From: Solidesulfovibrio magneticus
GTDB lineage: Bacteria; Desulfobacterota; Desulfovibrionia; Desulfovibrionales; Desulfovibrionaceae
Direction of reading: 5' to 3'
Assembly (NCBI GenBank): GCA_002482565.1
Contig: DLGG01000046.1
Location: forward strand, 1-32,189
Length of the DNA: 32,189 bases
Of the stretch, positions 23,251 to 31,740 are shown one piece after another. Both the position numbers and the translations under genes were made by a program. Under the pieces are notes generated by a model. It was not told where the DNA came from and made no database searches. It saw nothing but the letters and a program-made list of their open reading frames with translations. Each line of letters begins with the position of its first letter. Within the stretch, counting starts at the first letter, position 1.

Positions 23251-24066
23251 GGGCATCGGCGGGCAAGCAGGCCGGCGCGGTTGCTGCGGCTTGGTCGCGG
23301 CGCGGTCTTCAGGAACGTGCGCCTCAAACCCAAGCAATACGCTGCCCCAGAGCCATTGCGACGGAGGCTTGCCGGTTTTTCTACGCCGCAATGCCGACGG
23401 CTGTGCTTTACAACTCCACGGCGCTGCAAGCTATGCCTTGCCTTTTCCAGGCCGAAACTAGCGGCTGCCGCGATTCTCCCAGGCGTTCGGCCACAAACGC
23501 CAATACGTATCAAGCACAAGTCCACGGAGTATTCTGGACGAGACCCCAAACTCCCCGTCTCCACGCCTTTTGTTGACCGCAATGGTCCGATGCTTTGCAC
23601 ACAGCAAGTTTCCATATACACTATCCTGACATTCTCCAAGCCAGGAGACGCGCCGGCCGGCGGCGCAGTATTGACGCCGGCCGGCGCAGACGCCATGCTG
23701 CGTCCATGATGCGGTCCGCTCCGGCCGGCCGATAACCGCGCCATGACGGGCCAAGGGGTTCGTCTGACGAGCGCTGGCCACCCACGCAACGGCTGGACAA
23801 CGATTTCAGGAAATGTCGGCAGTCTTCTCTCCTGTCCGAAAACGGCATTTCCAACCGTGCCGGGCCGCGCGCCGCGCAGTGAAACGGCCCCAGGTCCGGC
23901 CAGGGCCGGCCTGAAGCGGACGCGGGGCAAGGCAGCGACAAATGCGCCGTCCCCCTGGCCTTGGCGGCATATGTTGTGCTATCCGTTTCACAGGCGGATA
24001 CTTGGACCAAAGCGGATTATTTTCCGTCAAACCCCAACGCGGCCCTCCGCGCAAAGGGACTTCACC
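23251..24066. other. Long non-coding, AT-richer region with a perfect 13-bp inverted repeat
   Basis: No convincing gene is seen in these 816 bases. The part at about 23380-23640 is clearly less GC-rich than the rest of the window. A minus-strand open frame there (ending near 23458 with LDTYWRLWPNAWENRGSR) has non-native-looking codon use and no start with a ribosome binding site; it may be a gene remnant. A perfect inverted repeat, GCGCCGGCCGGCG (23650-23662) and its complement (23675-23687), has a 12-base loop. Near the right end CGGCATATGTTGTGC and the extended -10 TGCTATCCG (23977-23985) are weak promoter candidates for the next operon. Confidence 0.5.
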
Positions 24067-24708
24067 ATGCGCCGACTGTTCGTTTTCGCCTTAGCGCTCC
24101 TTGTGCTCGCTCCTGCCGTCCCGGCCCGGGCCTTTTCCTTTTCCGAGGAGGAGTCCAAGGGCTCCCAGGCGGCCGCCGCCAAACGGGCCACCGTAAACGC
24201 CGCCTTGTCCGCCCCCTGCCGCCAGAGCATCAAGGGCAAGCGCATCGCCCTGCTGTTGGCCGAGCGCACCGGCGGCAAGCTGTCCCTGGGCGGTTCGGGC
24301 GTGCTTTTCGACGCCGTCAACCAGCAGCTCCAGCAGCTTGGGCTCAATACGATCACCCAAGGCCAGATCAACGCCCAGATCGCCGCCGCCGAACGCCTGG
24401 CCATCTTGAACAACGACCCCGACGCCGCCCTGGCCGCCTCGGGCCGCATCGGCGCGGATTTCTTCATCCGGGGCGTCATCAGCGGCCGGGCCGGCAAGAA
24501 CCTCATGGTCAACGCCAACGAAGTGGCCGTCACCATCATGATGACCCTGACCGACGCCCGGGGCCGGGTGCTGTCCAGCCAGAAGATGTCGGCCGAATCC
24601 TGGGCCGGCCAGGACGTGGTCGGCGCGGCCCTGTCCGTCATCGAGGACGAGGGGGCCGTGGCCGTGGCCAACCTCTACCGAGATTTTTGCGCCCAGGCCG
24701 GCAAGTAG
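24067..24708 (+). CDS. Secreted CsgG/TolB-like protein, first gene of envelope operon
   Basis: A 213-residue exported protein with a signal peptide (about 1-22, ending PARA). From residue 55 it shows the pattern of CsgG/FlgO-type domains: KRIALLLAERTGG, an amphipathic VLFDAVNQQLQQLGLNTITQGQIN, a helix with LAILNNDPDAALAASGRIGADFFIRGVIS, then beta strands. In this fold the G-x-GAD-F step precedes the central strand. There is no lipobox, so it is probably periplasmic. AAAGGGA lies six bases before the ATG. Five more exported proteins and a cyclase follow on the same strand. The family call is by pattern only. Confidence 0.65.
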   Translation: MRRLFVFALALLVLAPAVPARAFSFSEEESKGSQAAAAKRATVNAALSAPCRQSIKGKRIALLLAERTGGKLSLGGSGVLFDAVNQQLQQLGLNTITQGQINAQIAAAERLAILNNDPDAALAASGRIGADFFIRGVISGRAGKNLMVNANEVAVTIMMTLTDARGRVLSSQKMSAESWAGQDVVGAALSVIEDEGAVAVANLYRDFCAQAGK

Positions 24709-24764
24709 CGCCCGTCTTCCAGGCCATGCCGTCGCGACGCCAACCCCAACCCACGGGACGCCCC

Positions 24765-26162
24765 ATGAAACGCTTTTCCCTCCTCGTGATCCTGACCCTG
24801 GCCCTGTGCCTGGCCCTGCCGGCCGCCGCCAAAACCAAGGACGCGCCGGCCGCCCCCAAGCCCGAGGCCCCGGGACCGGAAAAAACCATCATCGTCACGG
24901 CCGAGGGTCTGGCCGACCCGGCCGGCGAGGCCTACGCCCGGGACAAGGGCCTGCTCCTGGACGCCCTGCGGGCTGACGCCAAGAACCAGATTTTGGAAAA
25001 AGCCGTGGGGGCCTACGTCGAGTCCTCCACCCTGGTCGAGAACTACGCCGTGATAAAAGACCGGATATTCTCCCGCTCCCAGGGCATCATCAAAAAGATC
25101 ATCAAGGAATCCGACCCCTGGGTCGGCGAGGACGGGTTCGCCCATCTACTCATGAAGGCCGAGGTGTACGTCGGCAGCGTGGAAGACGCGCTCAAGGAAA
25201 TGAGCCGCGACGAGCGCATGGCGGCGCTCAAGGAACAGGGCAATCCGCGCATCTCGGCCACGGTCTTCGTGCGCGACGCGGCGCGCGGCCCGGACGTGGT
25301 GGCCGAGCGTTCGCCGGTTGCCGAGAACATCATCAAGGAACGCATCAAGAGCTTTGGCTACCGCATCTGGTCCGACGACGGCCGCCCGTCCGACGGCAAG
25401 GGGGCCAAGGCCGCCGATTTCGCCATCTCCGGCGAAGCCAAGTTCAAGACCGTCAGCGCCAAGCTGCCGGCCTCGGGGCTCACCGTCACCAAGTACGTGC
25501 TCACTTCGCTGACCATCAAGTGCGTGGACAACCACACCGGCGAGGAAATCTACTACAACAGCAAGGTGCCCCAGAAGCAGAGCTGGGCCGACGAGGACCA
25601 GGCCCTGGAGGAAGTCGGCCGCATCATCGGCGGCGAATTCTCCAAGGAGTTCTTCGCCGACCATTTGCAGGCCCCGGCCAAGACCTACCAGATCCAGATC
25701 GCCGGCCTGCCGAGCTACGACGCCGGCCAGCTGGTCAAAAAGGAATTTATCGGCCTGCGCCCGGTGCTCAACGTGGATTTCCGGGAGTTCGACAAATCGG
25801 GCACGTCGCTTTTTGAAGTGGAATTCGTCGGCACGCGCGGCAACTTCGGCGAGTTCCTGCAAAAGGCCATCCTGGCCCCGCTGAACCAGAAGATGGGCCA
25901 GGGGGCGTTTAGCCTGGAATCGGCCCACGGCGACGTGGTGAAGCTGGCCTTTGCCTCGCCGCTCGCCGCCCCGGCCGTCATGGAGCGCCTGGGCCAGGCC
26001 GTGCCGGCCGCCCTGGTCCAGGCCCCGCCCGAGCGGCTGCGCGAACTGGTCAAGTCCGAGGAAACGGCCAAAAAGGTGGCCGAGGTGGTGCCCGACGCGG
26101 CCAAGATCCTCTCCGGCGAACAGGCCCCGGCCAAGCCGCTGGATGCGGTCAAAAATTTCTAA
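24765..26162 (+). CDS. Secreted FlgT/LPP20-like protein
   Basis: The 465-residue protein has a signal peptide (about 1-22) and a Pro/Ala-rich linker. Residues 40-150 follow the LPP20/FlgT N-terminal pattern: EAYARDKGLLLDALRADAKNQ, AVGAYVESSTLVENY, IKDRIFSRSQGIIKKI, LLMKAEVYVG. FlgT builds the periplasmic H ring of Vibrio flagella; LPP20 proteins are outer-membrane lipoproteins. The middle part contains a CsgG-like stretch (VAENIIKERIKSFGYRI, ADFAISGEAKF) and the C-terminal part two strand-rich repeats (AGLPSYDAGQLVKKEF). No lipobox is present. The ATG at 24765 gives a clean signal peptide; the ribosome binding site is weak. Confidence 0.62.
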   Translation: MKRFSLLVILTLALCLALPAAAKTKDAPAAPKPEAPGPEKTIIVTAEGLADPAGEAYARDKGLLLDALRADAKNQILEKAVGAYVESSTLVENYAVIKDRIFSRSQGIIKKIIKESDPWVGEDGFAHLLMKAEVYVGSVEDALKEMSRDERMAALKEQGNPRISATVFVRDAARGPDVVAERSPVAENIIKERIKSFGYRIWSDDGRPSDGKGAKAADFAISGEAKFKTVSAKLPASGLTVTKYVLTSLTIKCVDNHTGEEIYYNSKVPQKQSWADEDQALEEVGRIIGGEFSKEFFADHLQAPAKTYQIQIAGLPSYDAGQLVKKEFIGLRPVLNVDFREFDKSGTSLFEVEFVGTRGNFGEFLQKAILAPLNQKMGQGAFSLESAHGDVVKLAFASPLAAPAVMERLGQAVPAALVQAPPERLRELVKSEETAKKVAEVVPDAAKILSGEQAPAKPLDAVKNF

Positions 26163-26228
26163 CCGGTGCGCGCTGTTCCGGCAAACCGACTGGCGTCCCC
26201 AACCCCCAACCCCACACGGAGGAGCATC

Positions 26229-26984
26229 ATGCGGTTTTCTGTTCTCGGCGTTTTGGCCCTTTTGGCGACGGTTGGCCTCACCGGCTGCGTCACCGGCGGC
26301 TCGGCCTCGAAGCAGGCCAACGAGGCGGCCGACCAGGCCATGTACCAGCCCATCACCTACAGCGACAAACCCGGTCCCATGCTGGTGGTCATCCCCGGCG
26401 AGATCAAAAGCGCCAACGCCACCTACACCCAGAAAGTGACCAGCAACAACATCGCCGACTACGCCGAACTGGAGCTGGGGAAAGCCCATTACCAGGTCCT
26501 TGAGCGCTCCGACCTGGGACCCATGCTCAAGGAAATCGAGGTCGCGGCCAACCTCGGCGACGCCACCCAACTGAAAAAATTCAAGAAAGGCAAGTTCAAG
26601 GCCACCAACTGGCTGGTGCGCTTCGACATCCTCAAGGCCGAGCCCGTCTCGGAAGTGAAAAAGAGCTTCGACGGCCGCTGGATCGGGGCCATCGCCGGCT
26701 CGGCCATCGGCGGCGCGGGCGGCTACGCCGCCGACGCCACGGCCAGCTCCATCCACGCCAACGAGGCCGCCGCCGTGTGGATCGTGGGCCTGCGCTACAA
26801 GATCCTCGACGCCAACACCGGCGAGCAGAAAGCCACCGGCTACATCGAGGACAAGATGGAAATCAACTCCAAGGGCGGCGGCGCGCTTGGCGTGTCCCAG
26901 TCCGAAACCCGCGTCATGACCCTGGACACCATGTCCCAGCGCCTGGTCCAGAAGGCCGTGGCCGACATGGACAAGCTCAAGTAG
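26229..26984 (+). CDS. CsgG-like outer-membrane lipoprotein
   Basis: A 251-residue lipoprotein: MRFSVLGVLALLATVGLTGC with the lipobox LTGC. The body has a CsgG-like order: PGPMLVVIPGEIKSAN, ELELGKAHYQVLERSDLGPMLKEIE, KFKATNWLVRFDILKAE, then a Gly/Ala-rich hydrophobic stretch (WIGAIAGSAIGGAGGYAADA, about 155-175), VWIVGLRYKILDANTGEQKATGYIEDKM. CsgG forms the curli export pore; here the Gly-zipper-like segment may insert in a membrane. GGAGGAGCATC precedes the ATG. No curli (csgA/B) genes are nearby, so a curli role is not supported. Confidence 0.7.
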   Translation: MRFSVLGVLALLATVGLTGCVTGGSASKQANEAADQAMYQPITYSDKPGPMLVVIPGEIKSANATYTQKVTSNNIADYAELELGKAHYQVLERSDLGPMLKEIEVAANLGDATQLKKFKKGKFKATNWLVRFDILKAEPVSEVKKSFDGRWIGAIAGSAIGGAGGYAADATASSIHANEAAAVWIVGLRYKILDANTGEQKATGYIEDKMEINSKGGGALGVSQSETRVMTLDTMSQRLVQKAVADMDKLK

Positions 26985-27012
26985 CCAACGCCCGAACCCA
27001 AGGAGAGCCGTC

Positions 27013-27654
27013 ATGGCCAAACATCTCATGACCGTCCTGGCCGCCGCCGTGCTGCTTATGGGCCTGGCCGCCTGCCAGCCCCAGCAGACCGTGGTGGTGG
27101 CCGCGCCCCAGGCCTCGGCCCAGGATTACTACGACGCCGGCGTGCGGGCTTTCACCATGGGCGACTACAACAACGCCGCCGCCCAGTTCGACGCCGCCGT
27201 GCGCATGGCCCCGGGCATGGCCGACGCCTACTGGTATCTTGGCCAGAGCTACGTCCGCCTGGGCCAGACCGGCCGGGCCGACGCCGCCTACCGGGCCGGA
27301 CTGGCCGTGGCCCCGGGCTATGCCCGCCTGCACGAGGGACTGGGCATCCTGAGCTACGACACCGGCAACCAGCTGGTGGCCCGCCAGGAGCTGGCCCAGG
27401 CCGCCGCCCTGGGTTCCACCAACCCCCAGGCCTACTTCTACCTCGGCAACCTGGCCCTGCTTGACGGCGACTGCCCGGCCGCCAAGGCCCATTACCAGCG
27501 CGCCCTGGCCCTGGACCCCAGCTACGCCCTGGCCCGCCAAGGGCTGGCCGACGCCCAGAGCCGCTGTCGCCCCAAGGCCGCGCCCGCGCCCAGGCCCAAG
27601 GTGGAAAAGAGCTTCACCGGCGGCGGCCGGGCCATTGACCCGTCCGACTTCTAA
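27013..27654 (+). CDS. TPR-repeat lipoprotein
   Basis: The 213-residue protein has a lipoprotein signal with LAAC (C21) and about four TPR units between residues 38 and 180. They include YYDAGVRAFTMGDYNNAAAQFDAAVRMAP, YWYLGQSYVRLGQ and YFYLGNLALLDGDCPAAKAHYQRALALDP. A Pro-rich tail ends SFTGGGRAIDPSDF. TPR lipoproteins often scaffold envelope complexes such as the BamD or PilF type. AAGGAGAG lies before the ATG. It follows the CsgG-like gene by 28 bases, so it may be the assembly factor of the same complex. Confidence 0.85.
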   Translation: MAKHLMTVLAAAVLLMGLAACQPQQTVVVAAPQASAQDYYDAGVRAFTMGDYNNAAAQFDAAVRMAPGMADAYWYLGQSYVRLGQTGRADAAYRAGLAVAPGYARLHEGLGILSYDTGNQLVARQELAQAAALGSTNPQAYFYLGNLALLDGDCPAAKAHYQRALALDPSYALARQGLADAQSRCRPKAAPAPRPKVEKSFTGGGRAIDPSDF

Positions 27655-27746
27655 CATCGCGCCTTCCCCAAAAAAACAACCCGTCGCGTCCGGCCGCCGG
27701 CCGGACGCGACGCCAACCAGCCTTCGCCAACGGCAAGGAGTGTCCC

Positions 27747-28310
27747 ATGCCTTCGCGCTTCGCCCCGAGCCTCGCCGGCCTGCTCATGGCCGCCATGGCC
27801 ATCCTGGCGACCCTGCCGGCCCAGGCCGGCAACGACGCCCTCATGGAAGCCTGGAAGGCCCGGCGGCAGGAACTTTCCCGAAAAATCGCCGATCATCTGG
27901 CCAGTCAGCAGCGCCTGCCCCAAAACGGGACCGTGCGCTACACCGCCCGGGTCAAACCCGATCCGGCCGCGCCCGGGGGGCTGCTCCTGGCCGTGGACGA
28001 GGTCAGCGTGGTTCCGGCCGGCGCGCCGCCTGGCAAACGGGTGGAAGGCCCGGCCGCCAGCCAGGCCATGGACGCCGCCTTCGCCCCCCGCGACCCGGGG
28101 CTGTCGGTGCGGCTGCAAACCCTCGACGTGCCCATGGGCGCGGCGGTCCAGGGCACGCTGACCGTCAAGGACGGCAAGCTCGTCCCCCCGGCCGACGGCG
28201 GGCCGGCCGTTGACCCAGGCACGGCCGACAAGGCCGGAGCGCAGCCTGCCGCGCCCGCCGAGGAAGAACCATCGCTCATGGACAAAATCCTGAAGGCCCT
28301 GGGCTGGTGA
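27747..28310 (+). CDS. Secreted protein of unknown function
   Basis: I do not recognise this 187-residue protein. It has a signal peptide (about 1-27, LPAQA|GN), a helical DALMEAWKARRQELSRKIADHL segment, a strand-rich middle (TVRYTARVKPDP, GLLLAVDEVSVVP, LSVRLQTLDVPMGAAVQGTLTVKDGKLVPP) and a Pro/Ala tail that ends in a short helix, SLMDKILKALGW. No cysteine or catalytic motif is seen. CAAGGAG lies before the ATG. It sits between the TPR lipoprotein and the LPP20-like gene in the envelope operon and is probably a periplasmic accessory. Confidence 0.7.
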   Translation: MPSRFAPSLAGLLMAAMAILATLPAQAGNDALMEAWKARRQELSRKIADHLASQQRLPQNGTVRYTARVKPDPAAPGGLLLAVDEVSVVPAGAPPGKRVEGPAASQAMDAAFAPRDPGLSVRLQTLDVPMGAAVQGTLTVKDGKLVPPADGGPAVDPGTADKAGAQPAAPAEEEPSLMDKILKALGW

Positions 28311-28501
28311 GCCGGCGCGGCCCCCCTGCCGCGCCCAACGACAAACAGGCATGTCTCTTGCTTTCGTACCGGCAAGGAGACGCTCCGGCCGGCGCAAGCG
28401 CCGCCAGCCGGCAACCCGCCGGGAGGCGTCCGCGTCTCGCCGGGCAAGGACGCCCGGTCCGGGATCACCCCGGCCGCCCCGCGCACGACAAGGAGTCCGC
28501 C

Positions 28502-29329
28502 ATGCGAAAGACCCTCTTTTTCCTTCCCGTCCTTATCCTGCTCATGGCCGGCCTGGCCCTGGCCGCCGGCAACCGGCAGCTCATGTCCGAAAAGATGGCC
28601 ACCCAGGACCTCAAGCGCAAACTCATGGAGTCGGTCATCGGCTTCAAGGTCAAAAGCGAAGGGAAATTCGGCCTCACCGAAGACCCCAGCCTGCGCGAGG
28701 ACACCAAGGCCGCCGCGGTGATGAAGGGCGTGATCGTGGACAAGATGATCTACGACAAAGACAAGGACATCGCCCTGGCCTTTGGCCACATCGAGCTTGG
28801 GACCATCATCAACGTCCTTGGCGAACTGCACCGCTTTAAAAACGTGCGCGTGGAAAACTTCGGCTTCGGCACCACCTCCGAGGCGGCCCGGCCGGCGCTC
28901 ATGGCCCTGCGAGCCGCCCAGATCAACGCCTACGACGAGCTGGCCCAGGTCATGATCGGCGAAAAGATCTACAGCGCCAGCACCGCCGAAAACTTCGTGC
29001 TCACCAAGGACGTCAACCGCTCAAAGGTCTGCGCCGCCATTTTCGGGGCCTACATCCCCGACATCGACCTGCGCAGCCCCAACCGGGGCTGGGGCTGGGA
29101 CGAAAGCGGCAACGCCTTCGTCAAGCTGGAGATCGACGCCAGAAAGGTCCACGACATCCTCGGCAACCTTCTCGTCTACAAGGGCCAGAACATCATCGAG
29201 GTCATCGGCCGGGGTTCGCCCGTGGACGATCTGGCCGACCCGCCCGCCGGCAGCATGATCCGCAACTCCGGCTCCAAGAGCAAGGCCATGTCCCTGGACG
29301 TGCCCCTGGGCCAGACCCCGGCCCAATAG
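28502..29329 (+). CDS. Secreted LPP20-like protein
   Basis: A 275-residue exported protein with signal peptide MRKTLFFLPVLILLMAGLALA. The middle (about 135-225) follows the LPP20/FlgP pattern: LMALRAAQINAYDELAQVMIGEKIYSAST, then strands with a tryptophan pair (NRGWGWDESGNAFVKLEIDA). The N-terminal part (SEKMATQDLKRKLMESVIGFKV) is helical. There is no lipobox cysteine, so it is not a typical LPP20 lipoprotein. It resembles the N-terminal domain of the FlgT-like protein of the same operon. CAAGGAG sits nine bases before the ATG, and the cyclase gene starts nine bases after its stop. Confidence 0.62.
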   Translation: MRKTLFFLPVLILLMAGLALAAGNRQLMSEKMATQDLKRKLMESVIGFKVKSEGKFGLTEDPSLREDTKAAAVMKGVIVDKMIYDKDKDIALAFGHIELGTIINVLGELHRFKNVRVENFGFGTTSEAARPALMALRAAQINAYDELAQVMIGEKIYSASTAENFVLTKDVNRSKVCAAIFGAYIPDIDLRSPNRGWGWDESGNAFVKLEIDARKVHDILGNLLVYKGQNIIEVIGRGSPVDDLADPPAGSMIRNSGSKSKAMSLDVPLGQTPAQ

Positions 29330-29338
29330 GCCGAGCCC

Positions 29339-31657
29339 ATGGCGAAACCACACGGCGGCATGGCCTTGGCATCCCTGGCCGCCAGACCCCTGGGCTTCCT
29401 GGCCGGGGTCTGGCGCGCCCTGGGTTCCCGGGCCGAGCTGCTCCTGGCCGGCCTGGCCGTGACCGCCGCCGTCATCGGCTTGTACCTGGCCCGGCCGGTC
29501 TGGCTGGAATTCCAGGACGGCAAACTTTACGACGCCATGCTCACCCGGGAGCGGCCGACGGTCCGAAGCGGCCTGCCCATCGTCGTGGACATCGACGAGG
29601 CCAGCCTGGCCGAACACGGCCAGTGGCCCTGGCCGCGCTACCGGGTGGCCCTGCTGCTCGGGCGGCTGCGAAACGCCGGCATCGCCGCCGTGGGCCTGGA
29701 CATCGTCTTCGCCGAGCCCGACCGGGCCAGCCCCAGCGCCGTCATCGGCCAGTTGCGCCGCGACCTGCACCTGGACGCGGCCGTCACCGGCCTGCCCGAC
29801 GCCTTAAGCGACTACGACCGGGTGCTGGCCGACATGCTGCGCTCCGGGCCGTTTGTCCTGGGCTACTACCAGGACTTCGGCCAGCCGGGTCATGTCGGCG
29901 GCCCGGCCGGACAGGCGTCCGAAGGGGCCTGCCCCTTGCCGCCGGCCCGGCTGTCCATGGCCAAGACCCCGGACGCCATGCCGCTCGACGCCTGTCTGCC
30001 GGAATCGCGGCGCATGGTCTGTCCGCTGCCCGTGCTGGCCAAGGCCGCCCCGGCCGCCGGCTTCATCAACACCCTGCCCGACCGCGACAACATCGTGCGC
30101 CGCAGCCCCCTGGTGCTGGAGCACCTGGGCCGGCTGACCCCGAGCCTGGCCCTGGCCACGGTCATGGAGGCCTACGGCGTCAAAAACGCCGTGCTGCGCG
30201 TCACTTCGGGCGGCATCGAATCCCTGACCCTGGGGAGCGAGAGCCTGGGCCGGCGGGTCATTCCCCTGGACGCCGGCGGCCGGGTGCTGGTCAACTACCG
30301 GGGGCCGGGCGGCACGTTTCCTCACTTGAGCGCCGCCGACGTCCTGGCCGGGCGCGTCGATCCCGGGGAGATCAAGGGCCGCATCGCCTTTGTCGGGGCC
30401 TCGGCCGCCGCCCTGCGCGATCTGCGGGCCACGCCCATGGACCGGGCCATGCCCGGGGTCGAGGTCCACGCCACCATCGCCGACATGATCGTTTCCGGCG
30501 ACTTTCTGTCCCAGCCGGACTGGGCCGTGGCCGTGGAACTCTCGGCCACGGCGGTCATGGGCCTGCTGTCGGCCGCCCTTTTGGCCTACGCCCCGGCCGC
30601 CACGCTCCTGATCCCCTTTGCCGCCCTGGCAGCCGGCGGCTGGTACGGCGCGGCGGAGCTGCTTGGCCGCACCGGCCTGTACGTGTCGCCGCTGTTTCCC
30701 CTGTTGGTCCTTATCCTCAATTTCACCCTGCTCACCTTTCTCAAGTTCTGGCGCGAGGAGCGGCAAAAGCGCTTCCTGCACGGAGCGTTTTCGCGCTACG
30801 TGGCCCCGGCCGTGGTGGCCCGCATCGTGGCCCGGCCCGAGGACCTGCGCCTGACCGGCGTGGAGCGCGACGTCACCGTGCTGTTCTCCGACGTGCGCGG
30901 CTTCACTTCCTTGTCCGAGCGCCTGACCCCGACCCAGGTTTCGGAACTGCTCAACCGCTATTTCACGCCGCTCACCCGCATCATCATGGAACGCCTGGGC
31001 ACCATGGACAAATTCATCGGCGACGCGCTCATGGCCTTTTGGAACGCGCCGGTGGACGTTCCCGACCACCCGGCCCAGGCCGTGGCCGCCGCCCTGGAAA
31101 TGGGGCAACGCCTGGACGCCCTCAACGTCGCCTTTGCCCACGACTACGGCCTCGCCATCGCCGCAGGCGTGGGCCTGCACCGGGGAAAGGCCCGGGTCGG
31201 CAACTTCGGCTCCGAGGATCTTTTCGACTACACCGTCATCGGCGACGCCGTGAACCTGGCCTCGCGCCTGGAAGGGCTGACCAAATACTACGACGTGCGG
31301 GTGCTTATTTCCGGGGAACTCCACCAGGAGGCCAAGAACGCGCCGGCCTTGGCCGGTGTGGCGGCCTTCGTGGAAGTTGACCGGGTGCGGGTCAAGGGCA
31401 AGGACGAGGCCGTGGACCTTTTTGCCGTCTTTTCCGCTGCCGAGGCCGAGCGCCGCCGGGAGGAACTGGCCGCCTTCGGCGCGGCCCGGGCCCTGTACGC
31501 CGCCGGCCGGTTCGCCGAGGCGGCCGAAGGCTTCACGGCCCTGGCCGGGCGCTACGCGTGGAAGGCCTTTGGCGTCTTTGCCGAACGCTGCGCCGCCCTG
31601 GCCGAGGATCCGCCGCCGGACGGCTGGGACGGCGTTTTTGCCCACACCTCGAAGTGA
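29339..31657 (+). CDS. CHASE2-domain adenylate cyclase (class III)
   Basis: The 772-residue membrane protein has a helix at about 33-50, a large periplasmic CHASE2 domain (about 55-385), three helices (about 399-470) and a cytoplasmic class III cyclase domain (about 485-665). Metal-binding D518 (FSDVRGF) and D562 (IGDALMAF), adenine-selecting K558 (DKFIGD) and T632 (DYTVIGD), and N639/R643 (AVNLASRL) are all present, so cAMP synthesis is likely. A helical tail (about 700-772) follows. It is the last gene of the envelope operon, nine bases after the LPP20-like gene, with no clear ribosome binding site, which suggests coupling. Confidence 0.92.
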   Translation: MAKPHGGMALASLAARPLGFLAGVWRALGSRAELLLAGLAVTAAVIGLYLARPVWLEFQDGKLYDAMLTRERPTVRSGLPIVVDIDEASLAEHGQWPWPRYRVALLLGRLRNAGIAAVGLDIVFAEPDRASPSAVIGQLRRDLHLDAAVTGLPDALSDYDRVLADMLRSGPFVLGYYQDFGQPGHVGGPAGQASEGACPLPPARLSMAKTPDAMPLDACLPESRRMVCPLPVLAKAAPAAGFINTLPDRDNIVRRSPLVLEHLGRLTPSLALATVMEAYGVKNAVLRVTSGGIESLTLGSESLGRRVIPLDAGGRVLVNYRGPGGTFPHLSAADVLAGRVDPGEIKGRIAFVGASAAALRDLRATPMDRAMPGVEVHATIADMIVSGDFLSQPDWAVAVELSATAVMGLLSAALLAYAPAATLLIPFAALAAGGWYGAAELLGRTGLYVSPLFPLLVLILNFTLLTFLKFWREERQKRFLHGAFSRYVAPAVVARIVARPEDLRLTGVERDVTVLFSDVRGFTSLSERLTPTQVSELLNRYFTPLTRIIMERLGTMDKFIGDALMAFWNAPVDVPDHPAQAVAAALEMGQRLDALNVAFAHDYGLAIAAGVGLHRGKARVGNFGSEDLFDYTVIGDAVNLASRLEGLTKYYDVRVLISGELHQEAKNAPALAGVAAFVEVDRVRVKGKDEAVDLFAVFSAAEAERRREELAAFGAARALYAAGRFAEAAEGFTALAGRYAWKAFGVFAERCAALAEDPPPDGWDGVFAHTSK

Positions 31658-31678
31658 GTTCCCCTCAAGGAGGCAGGA

Positions 31679-31718
31679 AAACGCCCCCCGACGGTCAAGC
31701 GTCGGGGGGCGTTTGTTT
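31679..31718 (+). terminator. Bidirectional terminator between cyclase and chemoreceptor
   Basis: A 15-bp perfect stem (AAACGCCCCCCGACG, 31679-31693, with 31700-31714) and a 6-base loop is followed by GTTT on the plus strand. It lies between convergent genes; on the minus strand it ends in TTTCCTGCC. Confidence 0.88.
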
Positions 31719-31740
31719 CCGGGCAATGTCCGGGAGCAGC

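Noticed and set aside
23458..23781. Minus-strand open frame ending WRLWPNAWENRGSR
   Set aside because: No ribosome binding site and no recognised domain; kept only as a possible remnant in the gap description.
26229..26984. Curli secretion system suggested by the CsgG-like lipoprotein
   Set aside because: No curlin subunits or csgE/F-like genes are seen nearby, so only the fold-level resemblance is reported.
29804..31726. A 640-codon minus-strand open frame antisense to the CHASE2 cyclase
   Set aside because: Low-complexity product; the plus strand encodes a complete cyclase with all catalytic residues.
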